A stretch of DNA of 64,000 nt from Membranipora membranacea (Eukaryota; Bryozoa; Gymnolaemata; Cheilostomatida; Membraniporidae). Below, in pieces: positions 38,601-49,329 of the stretch. The translations under genes were made by a program, and so were the position numbers. Position 1 is the first letter of the stretch; every line of letters starts with the position of its first letter. Where the stretch lies: NCBI GenBank assembly GCA_914767715.1, contig OU612075.1, positions 8,620,001-8,684,000 of the forward strand. The letters are read 5' to 3'. A model generated the notes under the pieces. It did not search any database. It worked only from the letters and a program-made list of their open reading frames with translations, and was not told the origin of the DNA.

Positions 38601-41600
38601 GAAAGAGAAGTTTCTGCTGACGGCAGAAATGGCAAAAACAGCACACAGAATGCTTTCAATGGTACAAGCTATGATAACTACTACTACCAAACTCCGATAG
38701 AATTCTATGGTAAGGTGTGATAATTCTGAGTAATTACCTCAGAACTTACTTTTACATAGAACTAAACCCTGTGTTTTTATCATAGCCATTGATACATAGA
38801 CGTACATACAAAGACATCAATAGTCTATTTCTATCAAATTTACAGAGGGCACTGAGTTTGAGAAGGCAGGCGCCGCAGACACAGGAAGCCGTGCTGTTTA
38901 TGTGATGGATGATAATGGTGATATCAAGTAAGTGGAACCACAATACCCGACAAAGGTAAATAATAGTCAGAGTTTGGTTAAACTGGTTTTGCCTTTTTCC
39001 TTTTACACTCCAAGCACTATTTAGCTTAGTCTATTTGGGTTGGTTGATAATTCTGCTGTGTCTTTTGTTAAACACGTAGATATTGGCTAGATTTGGGTTG
39101 ACTTTATATTGATAAGCATCAATTTTGACTAGCTAAGGTAGTACCTTAAAGTCATTTCTGATTTGGCACTGGCAAGCCATTCATCCTAGCCAGGTCTGTT
39201 CGGATCAGGACCATAAATACAGGAGGTCTACTGTGTGCTTGCATGCAGTATAAAGATCCCCCTCTGCCTCTTCGAAAAAAGAGTAGCCGGCAACAGCGGG
39301 CAGGGGTATAGGGTACTACCCCACACAAGCCACCCGAGCTTAAGGGCGCCCGTTAAATAGGGCGGTCAAATAAGGCCTAGTGCATAGAAAAAAAAAGAAA
39401 GTGTGAGTAAGTTTAACTATTTCAAACATATTCCTATGGGAATAATTTTATCTCTAGCTTCAGAATCTAATTCAGGTTAATCTGAGCCTAGCCTGAAATG
39501 CCTCAAATGCTCTCAAATCAAGCAGACGCCACCAAACTCAAATGACTGTGGAATATTTGACTCTAGCCTGCTTAATGTTGACCTTGAGTAACCTTACAAT
39601 AGGGCACACCAACTCTAAACACAACCTTAAATGCTCAGGAAGAGCAGATAAATCTCATTCCTGCTACTATTGACCCATTGTCACTGAGTTCAATGAGTTC
39701 ATTGCTGAGTTATAGGAAAAATCATTTTTTTGGAATCTGAGCTGCATGAAAAGCCTGCTTTACATGAGATTGCTTGATATTTCTGAGATTATATTCGCAT
39801 GAGATAAGATCAAAAGAATATTCTATCACTCTCTATTAAAAACCGGCCTTTACACCAGCTGTCAGGAATGGCTCGAAGATACACTTGGCATAACCCTCTG
39901 GATTAAGCATCCATTTTTTCATTTTTCTATTTATTCAGGGCAGTAACCTCTAGTGGAATCAATATTTTCACAAAACCAATCCCGGGGATTGGACCAGTCA
40001 GAACTAGATATCCCATAATGCCGATACACGATGAAGGAAACACCGGATACAGAGACATGCTGGCATTGTCAGACATGACACTCAAGAAAAACAAGTACCT
40101 ACGTATATATCCTAGTGTAAGAGATATCAACGGCACCATTGAGGAGGTAAAATCTTAAAGTCTGATACATATAGCTTACAGTTAGTACCTGCTGAGAGTG
40201 TAAGATTTGTAATGCAAGTGCTCTCTCCGCCAACATACTATTCTTTTATTCAAACCGAATTCTGCACTATGAGTTTACACTTAGTATATTCTCGATGACA
40301 TATTGGAGTTGCTTCCCATATGAATGGCAAACATTAACGAACGTGATTTGATAAAGGTAATGTCTGCGTAAAGCTTAACAGTTGAAGGAAAATTCATTGG
40401 AGGGTTTCCTACAATTATGTGCTGGTGTGAGAGATCTCTCAATCAAAACTGTCATTTCTATTCTGTAGTACTACTGGGATCCAAATTCAAATCAATATTA
40501 GTAGCTTTAATACTGATAACTTTGCCTTATATGAAGCCCAGCGCCGATCACATTTATTCAAGTTATTCTATTGAACCCCATCCCCCTTACTGTATTCCTA
40601 CCATATCAATTATATTAGTGTCCCTGAAAAATCATGCATATAATTATTTGAAAATAATACTATTGTGCATGTCAACAAATCTTAGAGATATTTGGCATGA
40701 AAACTAGTTTTTCTACGCACCATTCACAGAATGGTGATGCAGGAATGGTTTCTAAAAACTATAATAGTTCAGGCTTTTAACAATACCAATAAGAATAACA
40801 AATACCAATTTGACATGTACCGAATCTTATGACATCAATATTCATGTCACATGACCCGATATCCAATATGGCCGGTTGTATGACTTCATATTTGCTCGCA
40901 AATATTACAGTTTCTAGTTCATATAATTTTACACCGACCAACATTTTTGTTACAGTATTACGGGTTTGAGATGGGTGTGTCAGCGAGTGATAATGTAGGT
41001 CCACACATACATACCTTTGAACTGACTAAGACAGAGATAGATGATATTCTCTATAGAGGAGGACTGGTTGAAGTCACTTCTAGTACAGCAGCAGGTCATG
41101 ACCACAACCTTCTGGTCTGGTACAACCAAGATCAGCAAAGAAGTACGTCAAAATGAGAACAATTTGCTTGTTAATAAATGATAACTGATTAATGTTAATT
41201 AGGTAGCTGTTAGCTGACAGCTTTTAAATGTATTTGTTGAACTAAAAGCATTATATAGTCAGGCAGCTAAACCTGCAAATGTTTTAACACTTTAATAACA
41301 AAATTCATAACACTTTTGGGTAAAAATCATAAATAGATTTAGAAATTGTCTCCCCTGCTCATCTATGAGGTATGTACTGGTATCTACTGTACAAACCCGA
41401 TAAGCTACTCTGCAACTGTACTATTCACATATTTATAATTACTGAATTTTTTCGATAATATGTTTATATACGTTGGAAAGGTAATTTGGTGAAGTCCTAG
41501 TTAGAAAGCCACCAAATTAGTTATTCTCTTCCATGTCATCGAAGTGTTCAATTCATATGCTTTCTTTTCTCAGTGATGATAAAGATGTGTGACACAGTAG

Positions 41601-41689
41601 GCAACCAGAAATCATGTTGGGACAAGCATCCATTCGCAATAGTGTGTCCAGAGTGCCCATTTGACCTTCAGCCAAGCTCAACCAACTAA
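29654..41689 (+). CDS. Copy B: large secreted protein of unknown family with HxH motifs
   Basis: Family not recognised. Coding exons: 29654-29752, 31063-31228, 31513-31703, 32423-32530, 33901-34014, 34887-35053, 35830-36020, 36541-36661, 37007-37121, 37541-37630, 37916-38045, 38530-38709, 38846-38927, 39939-40146, 40956-41142 and 41574-41689. Every junction is GT-AG and in phase, giving about 754 residues; the acceptor before 38530 (CCTCAAG) is the weakest. The N-terminus MNILVVASVITILIGTVCA is a signal peptide and there are no later membrane spans. Visible motifs: HTHSNY near residue 97, the RTRHNDYKL stretch, a Cys block (CDKPTYC, IKCEEEGIC, TCSELKC), and the C-terminal HIHTFELTKTEIDDI, GHDHN, CDTVGNQKSC and VCPECPFD. 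Paired HxH motifs suggest metal binding, but that is inference. Copy A gives the same protein plan. A 3' AATAAA lies at 42149-42154. Confidence 0.85.
29795..29935 (+). mobile_element. tRNA-derived SINE-like copy 1 (5' part degraded)
   Basis: It contains a B-box-like word GGTTCGAATC (29826-29835), then GCTGCAGTC...TTGACTG...GAGAGCAACTTGGC and CCCTTAA. The same order of words occurs at 32568-32765 in another intron of copy B. The A box is poorly preserved here. Confidence 0.55.
32568..32765 (+). mobile_element. tRNA-derived SINE-like copy 2
   Basis: An A-box-like TGGCTAAGTTGTTTAGAGCG (32581-32600) and a B-box-like GGTTTGAATC (32641-32650, with the G just before it) lie about 50 bp apart as in tRNA-derived SINEs. 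The body then shares CACTGCAATCCATC, GAGAGCAACCTGGCC and CGCCCTTAA with the copy at 29795. I see no clear tail repeat or target duplication. Confidence 0.65.
32869..33010 (+). repeat. (GGGCA)n pentanucleotide satellite, about 28 copies
   Basis: 142 bp of essentially perfect GGGCA repeats in the copy B intron between 32530 and 33901. The uninterrupted state implies recent expansion. The G-triplets every five bases on the + strand could form quadruplexes. Open frames across it (poly-AGQGR or poly-CPALP) are repeat artefacts. Confidence 0.97.
33098..33235 (+). mobile_element. Dispersed repeat R, copy 1
   Basis: Shares with 46600-46736 the ordered words AGGAGGTCC, CTCTAGGATG, TAGTTTT, ACTCTTGGTATGAGGATTT, GCAACTTGCGTC, CAGCCCAAC and TCTGTTTTGTC. 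The two copies lie in unrelated contexts (a copy B intron, and upstream of the second SOUL gene), so this is a mobile repeat. I do not recognise the class. Confidence 0.7.
34580..34795 (+). repeat. Minisatellite with unit TAGCTGTCATA(A/T)
   Basis: About 17-18 units of 11-14 bp (TAGCTGTCATAT, TAGCTGTCATAA, TAGCTGTCATTT) in the copy B intron upstream of the exon at 34887. Copy A has no such array in the matching intron, so it arose after the duplication. Confidence 0.95.
39180..39405 (+). mobile_element. Possible SINE or retroposon with an A-rich tail
   Basis: A GC-richer block (GGATCAGGACCATAAATACA, CCCCTCTGCCTCTTCGAAAA, AGTAGCCGGCAACAGCGGGC, then CCCGTTAAATAGGGCGGTCA) that contrasts with the AT-rich intron around it and ends in an A-rich tail near 39389-39405. 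Base composition and tail suggest retroposition, but there is only one copy in the window and I cannot name the family. Confidence 0.45.
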
Positions 41690-41828
41690 ATACAACACAC
41701 AAGCAACAACCTCTACAGATATCTTGAGTTCTTAGATGGTTTGCTGTTAAAAAACTTTGGGCTCTGAGGCTACTCTACTCTACTATCTACGAATAACTAC
41801 TGATCAACATATAGAACCAGATAAAACC

Positions 41829-41945
41829 TAGTCTACGTGCTCAGACGGCTCCGTTGCGCGTTAGTGGCATTACATTATCAACCACCCAGTGGAATTGGGT
41901 GGTTGATAATGCAATGCCACTAATGCCGTCTGAGCACTAAGACTA
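41829..41945. mobile_element. Hairpin MITE, 'ATTATCAACCAC' family, copy 3 (youngest)
   Basis: 117 bp and almost one long palindrome. The left terminus TAGTCTACGTGCTCAGACGG is answered by a right terminus that reads TAGTCTTAGTGCTCAGACGG on the other strand. The inner arms (TTAGTGGCATTACATTATCA and onward) are also matched. It lies in the 3' UTR region of copy B, before the AATAAA at 42149. Confidence 0.85.
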
Positions 41946-42148
41946 GATAGAACCAATACAGCACCCCAAATTCAGTACCTATAGATGTCATCTCCCTTAC
42001 AATTGATTTGAATTTTGTTTCTGAGTTTTATTTTTGTTCTCTTAAAAATGTCTGGCTTGCAAATATTTCTATTTTTTGGTTGAAACTGAATCTCGTATTA
42101 CATATTCCATTATGTTCTAATCGTTTGACTTTACCAATTTCATGTTGC

Positions 42149-42154
42149 AATAAA
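42149..42154 (+). terminator. Candidate polyadenylation signal of copy B
   Basis: AATAAA 460 bp after the stop at 41689, the first canonical hexamer I see. If used, the hairpin MITE at 41829-41945 is part of the mature 3' UTR. Confidence 0.5.
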
Positions 42155-43217
42155 TCTTAGCTGTAGCTTTCCAACAAGATAAAATATGGCCTTGTTACTA
42201 ATTATTTCAAAGGTCCACAGTGATCAATTGAGCTATGAAGAGTAGAACGCCTCTGAAGTTAGGGCCTGATAATATCGTGCTATGAACTCATCTTGCTGAC
42301 ACCAACATGAAGTAGTGTATTCGTGAGAAGTGAAGTCAGCCAATCAGTACGCTTGAAATAATGAGATTTTTTTGCTAGCTAACATTTACTCAATTTCATT
42401 ATTTTACATCCTCCCTCCTCAGCTTGTGCTACTTGTCGTCAGCTGATACCAAGTCACCCCAAACTAGTTGAACTAAATATATGGTAATAATTCTCCTTTA
42501 TATAGATATAATAAGTACTCTTCTAAGCGTTAGTCAACTTGTGGAAATGTCTCATTTAACTTTGGATTATGTTTTCAAGATGGAGCATACATTGTGTATT
42601 CCTAAAGATGTGCACACATTGTTATATTATGCATGTTATGCCAAAATGGTAAAAAATTGACTAAAGTAGCTAAATAGTATCGTGCACTGCACCCTGACCA
42701 GTCTAGATGGTGAGCGTTTGCTTTTGGTGAACGGTGGCTTGAAGGTATGGCTGATATGATTCTTGATTTCATAATCTCACGAGAGCTTGCATGTGCAGTG
42801 CGCGATTTTATATAAAGGTTTGTATAAGAGAAAGTTTTATAATTCTGATATAATAAAGTTGTATAAGGTAATCTTTATCTCTGCATGGCGAATTATCGAC
42901 CTCCAATAATATTTGCACAAACTTTAAGCAATCCCAAATGTTGAGATGTCCTGTTATATGTTATCAGGTTTTAAGCCCTCACGAGCCTGAATGCTTCTGA
43001 TAAGAAAAATAGTGCGTGGTAACGTGCAATGATCGACAAATACTCCTTGTGTGGTAAAAGCATTTGTTATATCACACACATAAGGTGGTGGATCTAGACC
43101 TCAAGTTAGGGATTTTGTTGCTGTGCATGCAATTGTCTGTCTTGTAGAGAGGAGGGGAGAGGGTCTCACTTGCTACACCCTCCACCATTGCACGTCATTG
43201 GATCCAACCGAATTCAG

Positions 43218-43224
43218 TATAAAA
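43218..43224 (+). promoter_or_regulatory. TATA box of SOUL gene 1
   Basis: TATAAAA within AATTCAGTATAAAAGACC, 74 bp upstream of the start codon. The second SOUL gene has the same motif in the same sequence context at 47360, again about 70 bp before its ATG, so the core promoter is conserved between the two. Confidence 0.75.
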
Positions 43225-43291
43225 GACCCACTGTCTGCCTATTCTAGCTCACAGTATCTCACACCCTGTATAAGAACTCACTACCACTACC

Positions 43292-45164
43292 ATGAAGATC
43301 GCACTTGTAGTATCGCTGCTTGTAATTGGTTGCTACGCCAATGTCATCACATGGGCGAACAAACCTTCATTCTGCAAGGACCACGACTGTCCAAAGTACA
43401 CCGTCATCAGTTCAAATGATGTAAGTACGATATCTACAGCTTGTGAAACCTTGTTCTAACAGTTATAATACGATTCAATTCAATAATCTTTTTTTTTACC
43501 ATTGAATTTTGTGTGTTTAGTCTCAGTAATGATCCGTTTTTTGAGAATTAGTAATCTAAGCGTCATTTTTGATATTTATTCCATCTGTTCAGTAAATTTT
43601 TCAATGGGAAGCCCTCATGTCAACGTGAGATAAGTAGGCATTATTCCCACAAATCATCAATAAACTTTGAAATCTTATGAAGATCAGGACAACCTCCTGT
43701 TATGTGGATCTGATCCCACTGAGAACTTGAGCCTTAGCATTTGAAGGAAACTGCTTTCATCAATTTACCCTGTATGTTCAGTTTTATCAGAAAAGGTTAT
43801 AATTTATAGCAAGTCATCTAACAAGTTTTTGTCAATCTAATATATTTTCTTTGCTGTTGCAGAAATATGAACTTAGAAGCTATGAGACATCATATTGGGT
43901 GACCTCTCCCATGAAAGCAAGTAACTACTGGCAGGACAGGATTGCCACGACACAAGTTTTCTGGAAATTGTTTGGATACATCACTGGCAAAAATGTTGAA
44001 GGTAAACTATAAAAAGACTTGGCAACAAAATTATGCACAATTTGGCATCTGAGCACTTTTATCGTTAATCTATTAATCTTTGCATTTTGGGATATCAAGG
44101 ACAAAGCTTACCAACCATGGTTTTAAATGGCATTTATTGCGCAAAGCTTTGTTCAACCAAAAGGCCTTTGCAATCACAAGATTTAGTGTTTACGTACTGA
44201 CAACTTTGTCAAAGCTGATCGAGCAACACTGTAAGACATCTCTCTTCGACCAAGCTCCAACCTGCCTCTGCTGCCAGACTTGTCTTTGCTTCATAGGAAA
44301 CACACTTAAAGGTTTCGGTTTTACGTCCTTATTTTATCTGCTCTCAATAATGAAATTCTAACGAAGTCTCATTAAAAAGTTATCACAAATTTCGATTTAT
44401 TATAGAAACAAAGATGCCAATGACTGCACCAGTACTGAACTACCACATGAAAGATCAGGTGACGATGGCCTTCATGATCCCATTCTCTCTATATAACAAA
44501 GCACCTACACCTACTGACAGCAGTGTCAGGCTGTATACTTCACCTGCCATGCAGGTCTATGTCAAGTAAGTTACTTTACAATTATTGTCAATGCCATAAA
44601 TTTTATATGGTAATGAATTGCCTACAAGATATATCACCCTATCCTTGTTAAGCTGAGATATTCCAGTGGAAACACTTAGATAAAGTTTGAACAATAGAAA
44701 TGCATTAGTATATTGAACACATTTATACTATATCTGAGTATGACTACTGAGATTGTGCCCACAGCTGAGTTCAATTTCTGCAAGCCGGAGTTAAAATGAT
44801 GCAAATATTGTAGTACAGCATACAGTCATGTTTCTTTCCACATTCTGTTATTATATTTTATCTCCTGATATTACAGTGGAAAAAATATAAACAAACATAA
44901 ATGCCTTCAGTATATTGTGCCATTATCGATTCAGACGTTGTGACTCACCCGCTCATTTTATTTCAAATTATATTTTCTAGGGCATACAGCGGTGAAGGCT
45001 GGAACCCTGCTGACGTTCAGTCAGCGATGCTCACAGAGTTCAGGGCTGACTTAGCTGCTGATAATATCGACATCAGTGACGACACATTTTACGTGGCTGG
45101 TTATGATGGCCCAACTGTTAAACACTTTGACAGACATCACGAGATCTGGATCGCCAAACCATAA
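43292..45164 (+). CDS. Secreted SOUL-domain (heme-binding protein family) 1
   Basis: Four exons, 43292-43420, 43863-44001, 44406-44565 and 44981-45164, all GT-AG with phases 0, 1, 2; 203 residues. Residues 1-16 (MKIALVVSLLVIGCYA) form a signal peptide, so the product enters the secretory pathway. The rest is a single SOUL/HEBP domain: KYELRSYETSYWV near the start, the family hallmark KMPMTAPV at the start of exon 3, VTMAFMIPFSLY, RLYTSPAMQVYV, and the C-terminal VAGYDGPTVKHFDRHHEIW. SOUL proteins bind heme or tetrapyrroles; the vertebrate HEBP1 and HEBP2 are mostly intracellular, so a secreted form is a branch with its own role, which I cannot specify. FCKDHDCP supplies two cysteines in the N-terminal extension. 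AATAAA at 45267-45272. Confidence 0.93.
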
Positions 45165-45266
45165 AAAGAATACTCAATAATTATATTTTCTATGTTGATC
45201 AATGTTATATTTTTCTAGTTTTACTCTCAACATTTTATTTTCTCAAAATGTATCATGGTATGAAGA

Positions 45267-45272
45267 AATAAA
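45267..45272 (+). terminator. Polyadenylation signal of SOUL gene 1
   Basis: AATAAA 102 bp after the stop, in GAAATAAAGTTATCTGAAAA. The second SOUL gene keeps the similar context GAATAAATTAAGTTATCTGA. Confidence 0.8.
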
Positions 45273-46599
45273 GTTATCTGAAAAACTGAAAAAAAATCAC
45301 TTGTTTTCTGGTTAGTAGTTGTCTTAGCATGACTGAAGAGAGGATAACTCAAGCTTAGCTCTCAAATGTGGACATCTATTTACTTCCATCAGCTGTGAGT
45401 TTGTTAAGATATTAAGTTTTGCTACCAAGTCTCTGTACAGGTCATGATAGATACAGTCCCTGTTCCTGCAATCCAATGTGTTTTTATAAGTCAAAAAACA
45501 TATTACAGGGCTCCACTCACTCCACTCAATAAGGAGTCTGAGAACTTAGACCACACCAGTAACCAAACAGAGCACAGCAAAAAGCAATAGTTTTCTAACA
45601 AGATCCTATCAACAGCCGTCACAGCCCGCTGGATGTATGAAGTAAATGTTACATGAGTCAACTTACATTATAGATGAAAATAAGATGCACTAAGTTACAT
45701 ATTAAATTTTCCCACAAGATGAATAATCAGGTTTTTATTAACCAAAAGAGCCCTTACAACCCTCACTAGTAGAAATGGCTGTTCTGCACAATACAGGCAA
45801 ATTGATACCCAGTGCCAACAATGGTGCCAAAGCCTGTTAGCATTTCCTATTTTTGCGATGCTGAATCATAAAGCGGCTTTGATGTTATAACTTCCATAAA
45901 GGAGTTGTGTGGCCCAGAAGTGGTCCTTTTGACATCATGTTTGACGTTATAGTGAAACGATGCAAAATGCATAGGCCTCTAATAGTCCGTTGTGATCTTG
46001 ATACATTAGTTATGCTGCTGAAAGTTGGTGTGTGGAGAATAATAAAAGTTTAGTCACCAACATTCTTTATCTGTTCTGAATTGTTGCGCAAAGTTTCAAA
46101 AATATCATTCAATTAAAAAGATCACGCAAAATCTGACGCAGAGTAAAATTTCATTTCAGGCTCATCGTATATCATTATAAACCACAAGTTAGGATGAGTT
46201 GTAACTCTAAGAATGATTATCACCTGTAATGAAACTTTTTGCAATCAAATTCTCTCCACCAACCACTTAAAACAACTTTTTCGACTATATCTTTCAGAGG
46301 TGTTAGTCAACTTGTTGAAATGTGTCATTGAGCTTGGAATATGTTTTGAAGATGGCGCATGAATTGTGCTTTCTCAAAGCTGTGCACACATTGTAATAAC
46401 GCACTCCCATATTATACTAACCACTCTATCCATGAAATGCCAGAATGGTATAATGAGTATATTGCTACAAAACCTGTACACTGACCTGTCTATATTGTAT
46501 CGATCGCTTCTTGTGATATTGGCTAAGATCAAAGTGTCACTGCCAATTGGCGATTGGTGCCTGTTTTTAGTTTTTGGCAACTTGCTGCGACCTCAAGTT

Positions 46600-46736
46600 C
46601 AGGAGGTCCTCTATGGCCACACCTCTAGGATGCATTCTAGTTTTGTAGAATGGAACTCACTCTTAGTATGAGGATTTCAGGCAACTTGCGTCATTCTTTA
46701 GGGGCAGCCCAACCTCTGTTTTGTCATAAACAGGGC
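46600..46736 (+). mobile_element. Dispersed repeat R, copy 2, in the SOUL gene 2 upstream region
   Basis: Matches 33098-33235 over about 137 bp. The paralogous position upstream of SOUL gene 1 (about 42705) lacks it, so it inserted after, or was lost since, the SOUL duplication. Confidence 0.7.
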
Positions 46737-47359
46737 AAGTCTATACTGCCTGTGTTTGCTTGCGAATTCAATTGTTTGGTGAATGTTGGCTTGAAGGTAA
46801 GCTGAATGCTCTTGATTTCATAACTTCACGAGAGCTTGCATGTGCAATGCGCGATTTTGTATAACGATTTGTGTAAGAGAAAGTTTTATAATTTTGTGAA
46901 CAATTAGTTGCATAAGGTAGTTTTTATCTCTGCACCATTTACCAACCTCCAACAATATTTGCACAAACTGATGCAACCCAGAATGTAATGCTGTCTTGGC
47001 ATCTGTTATCAGAGTTTAAGTTCTCACGAGCCTGGATTGTTGTGATAAGCAAAATAGTGCGTGGTAACGTGCAATGTTAATGGATTTGTTATATCACGAT
47101 CATACAGGGGTGGATCTAGACCTCAATCTAGGGGAAGGAGGAGCTTGAGTGTTGATCGACAAAATATATTAATTAATATATAACTTAATTTAGGTAACAA
47201 ACACAGCAATATTGAAATGAATTGTATTGATGTGACAATATGACAGTAAGATTTGGTTGCTGTTCAAGAATTGTCTTTCTTATAGGGAGGAGGGTAAGGG
47301 GTCCTATGGTCTCAGTCACTACACCCACCACCATCGCACGTCTTTCAATCCGAATTCAG

Positions 47360-47366
47360 TATAAAA
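47360..47366 (+). promoter_or_regulatory. TATA box of SOUL gene 2
   Basis: TATAAAA in CCGAATTCAGTATAAAAAAC, the same context as at 43218, followed by TCTAGCTCACAGTATC that is also shared with SOUL gene 1 and probably spans the transcription start. Confidence 0.75.
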
Positions 47367-47431
47367 AACCAAGTATCTGCAGATTCTAGCTCACAGTATC
47401 GCGCACACTGAGTAATAAAACATCATCCACC

Positions 47432-49232
47432 ATGAAGATCGCACTTGTTGTATCGCTACTAGTAATTGGCTGTTACGCAGAGGTTATCACATGGGCGAAC
47501 AAACCTTCCTTCTGTAAAGACCACGACTGTCCGAAGTACACTGTCGTCAGCTCAAATGATGTAAGTACAATATACACAGCTTACGAAACAATACAAATCA
47601 ATTCAATAATTCTGGCGTGCTACTTTGTATCATGTGTGTTCAGTTTCTAGTATGAAATATCTGATCACTTACGGTATTGATCTGGTTTTCAAGAGTGACC
47701 TGCTCTAAGTCTCACTTCTGTTTGAGTAAGTTCAATGGTCTAAGACATCAAATTGATCTTTATTCCTTCATTTGTTCTGTATATTTTTCATGGCCAACGT
47801 CAAGACAATCACACTAAGATAAGTTGGCATTTTTACCACGATTCACTATTTGATTGGAAATCTAAGGAAAACTGACAGTCTCACTGGGAATCCCAAGCCA
47901 ATGCATTATGGGATACTCACAAGAAATGCCCATTTGCAGGTGAATAAGCCTTTAGTAGACGAAGAAACTTCTTTCATCCAGGCTCCATATATTTTTGTCT
48001 TTATTAGACTATCTCCTAAGATTAGTCACTCATATAAATTTGTCTTCACTTTTGCAGAAATACGAACTTAGAAGCTATGACACCTCATACTGGGTGACCT
48101 CTCCAATGAAAGCTAACAACTACTGGCAGGATAAGATTGGCAGCAAACAAGCTTTCTGGAAACTGTTTGGATACATCACTGGCCAAAACGCTGAAGGTAA
48201 ATTCAATGATGATACATAGCAATAACATAATGCACAATGTGGCATTAGAGCACATTTATGATCAACAATTTATTCAATCTCTCTGAGAAACCCAAAATGT
48301 TGCATTGTGGGATATCAAAAGCTCAAAAATGCTTTGTTCGAATAGGCCTTCTAAGTTCTGTCCGAATCGGCTCTGTGTTGGGTTGGGCAGATTTCTGTGT
48401 CGTTTCCTGTTTTTTCCACTGAATGAAGAAGGCTGCCAAACAAACACAGTACAAGTTTTCACAATTTTCCATTTATTGTAGAAATGAAGATGCCAATGAC
48501 AGCACCAGTATTAAAATACCACATGAAGGATCAGGTGATGATGGCCTTCATGATCCCACTCTCACTATATAATAAAGCACCTGCACCTACTGACACCAGC
48601 GTCAGGCTATTTACCTCACCTGCCATGCAGGTCTATGTTAAGTAAGTAGTGTTAGATGTTTTGTTGATGTAATCTTAAGGTTATGTGGTAAAGAGTTCCT
48701 ACCTGACCAAACAAAAACATAGGACAACTCCAGAATGTCTGAACTTTGAATTTATAGGGTTTGACTGTCAAGGTTAAGATGTAGCAAGTTTAAACATAAC
48801 ACTGTTGATGATAGCACAAAAAACATGATGATTGGACCTTTCATAGTGCTGTGCTTGTGCCCTGAACATGGTTTCGAGCACTCCAACTGGCTAAGGGGTG
48901 TCGTAAGTACTGCTGAAATTAACAACTAGGTAACATGATGCAGACAATGTAACACACCCGATCACACTGTCCAGTAATAAGGCAAGTCATGTACAGGTTT
49001 GTCCACTTTTGAGCTGTTATTAATTTCAACTTTAATTTTAATTTATAGGACATGCAGTGGAGAAGGCTGGAGCCCGGATTATGATCAGTCAGCGAAGCTC
49101 ACAGAGTTCAGGGCTGACTTAGCTGCTGATAATATTGACATAAGTGACGATACATTTTACGTAGCTGGTTACGACGGCCCAACTGTGAGACATTTTGACA
49201 AACACCATGAGATCTGGATCGCCAAACCATAA
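47432..49232 (+). CDS. Secreted SOUL-domain (heme-binding protein family) 2
   Basis: Exons 47432-47560, 48058-48196, 48482-48641 and 49049-49232; exon lengths (129, 139, 160, 184) and phases are identical to SOUL gene 1, and the product is also 203 residues. Signal peptide MKIALVVSLLVIGCYA, then the same SOUL domain with KMPMTAPV, MMAFMIPLSLY, RLFTSPAMQVYV and the C-terminal block VAGYDGPTVRHFDKHHEIW. Differences from the first paralogue cluster near the start of exon 4 (TCSGEGWSPDYDQSAK against AYSGEGWNPADVQSAM), which adds a cysteine. Both look intact and expressed from equivalent promoters. AATAAA at 49324-49329. Confidence 0.93.
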
Positions 49233-49323
49233 AAGAATCCTCAATTTGTTATTTTCCATACCGATCAATGTTATATTTTTGCTCGCGCCATTTTACTTTT
49301 CTTATAGTGTATCATTGACCATG

Positions 49324-49329
49324 AATAAA
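49324..49329 (+). terminator. Polyadenylation signal of SOUL gene 2
   Basis: AATAAA 91 bp after the stop codon, in the context homologous to the signal of SOUL gene 1. Confidence 0.75.

Larger units (their letters stand above)
42525..45740 (+). repeat. Upstream unit of a tandem segmental duplication (SOUL gene 1)
   Basis: From GTTAGTCAACTTGTGGAAATG near 42529 to CCCACAAGATGAATAATCAG near 45732 the sequence is colinear with 46298-49820, including far-upstream DNA, the TATA box, all exons and the 3' flank. Start codons are 4140 bp apart. Introns are more diverged than exons. Confidence 0.8.
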
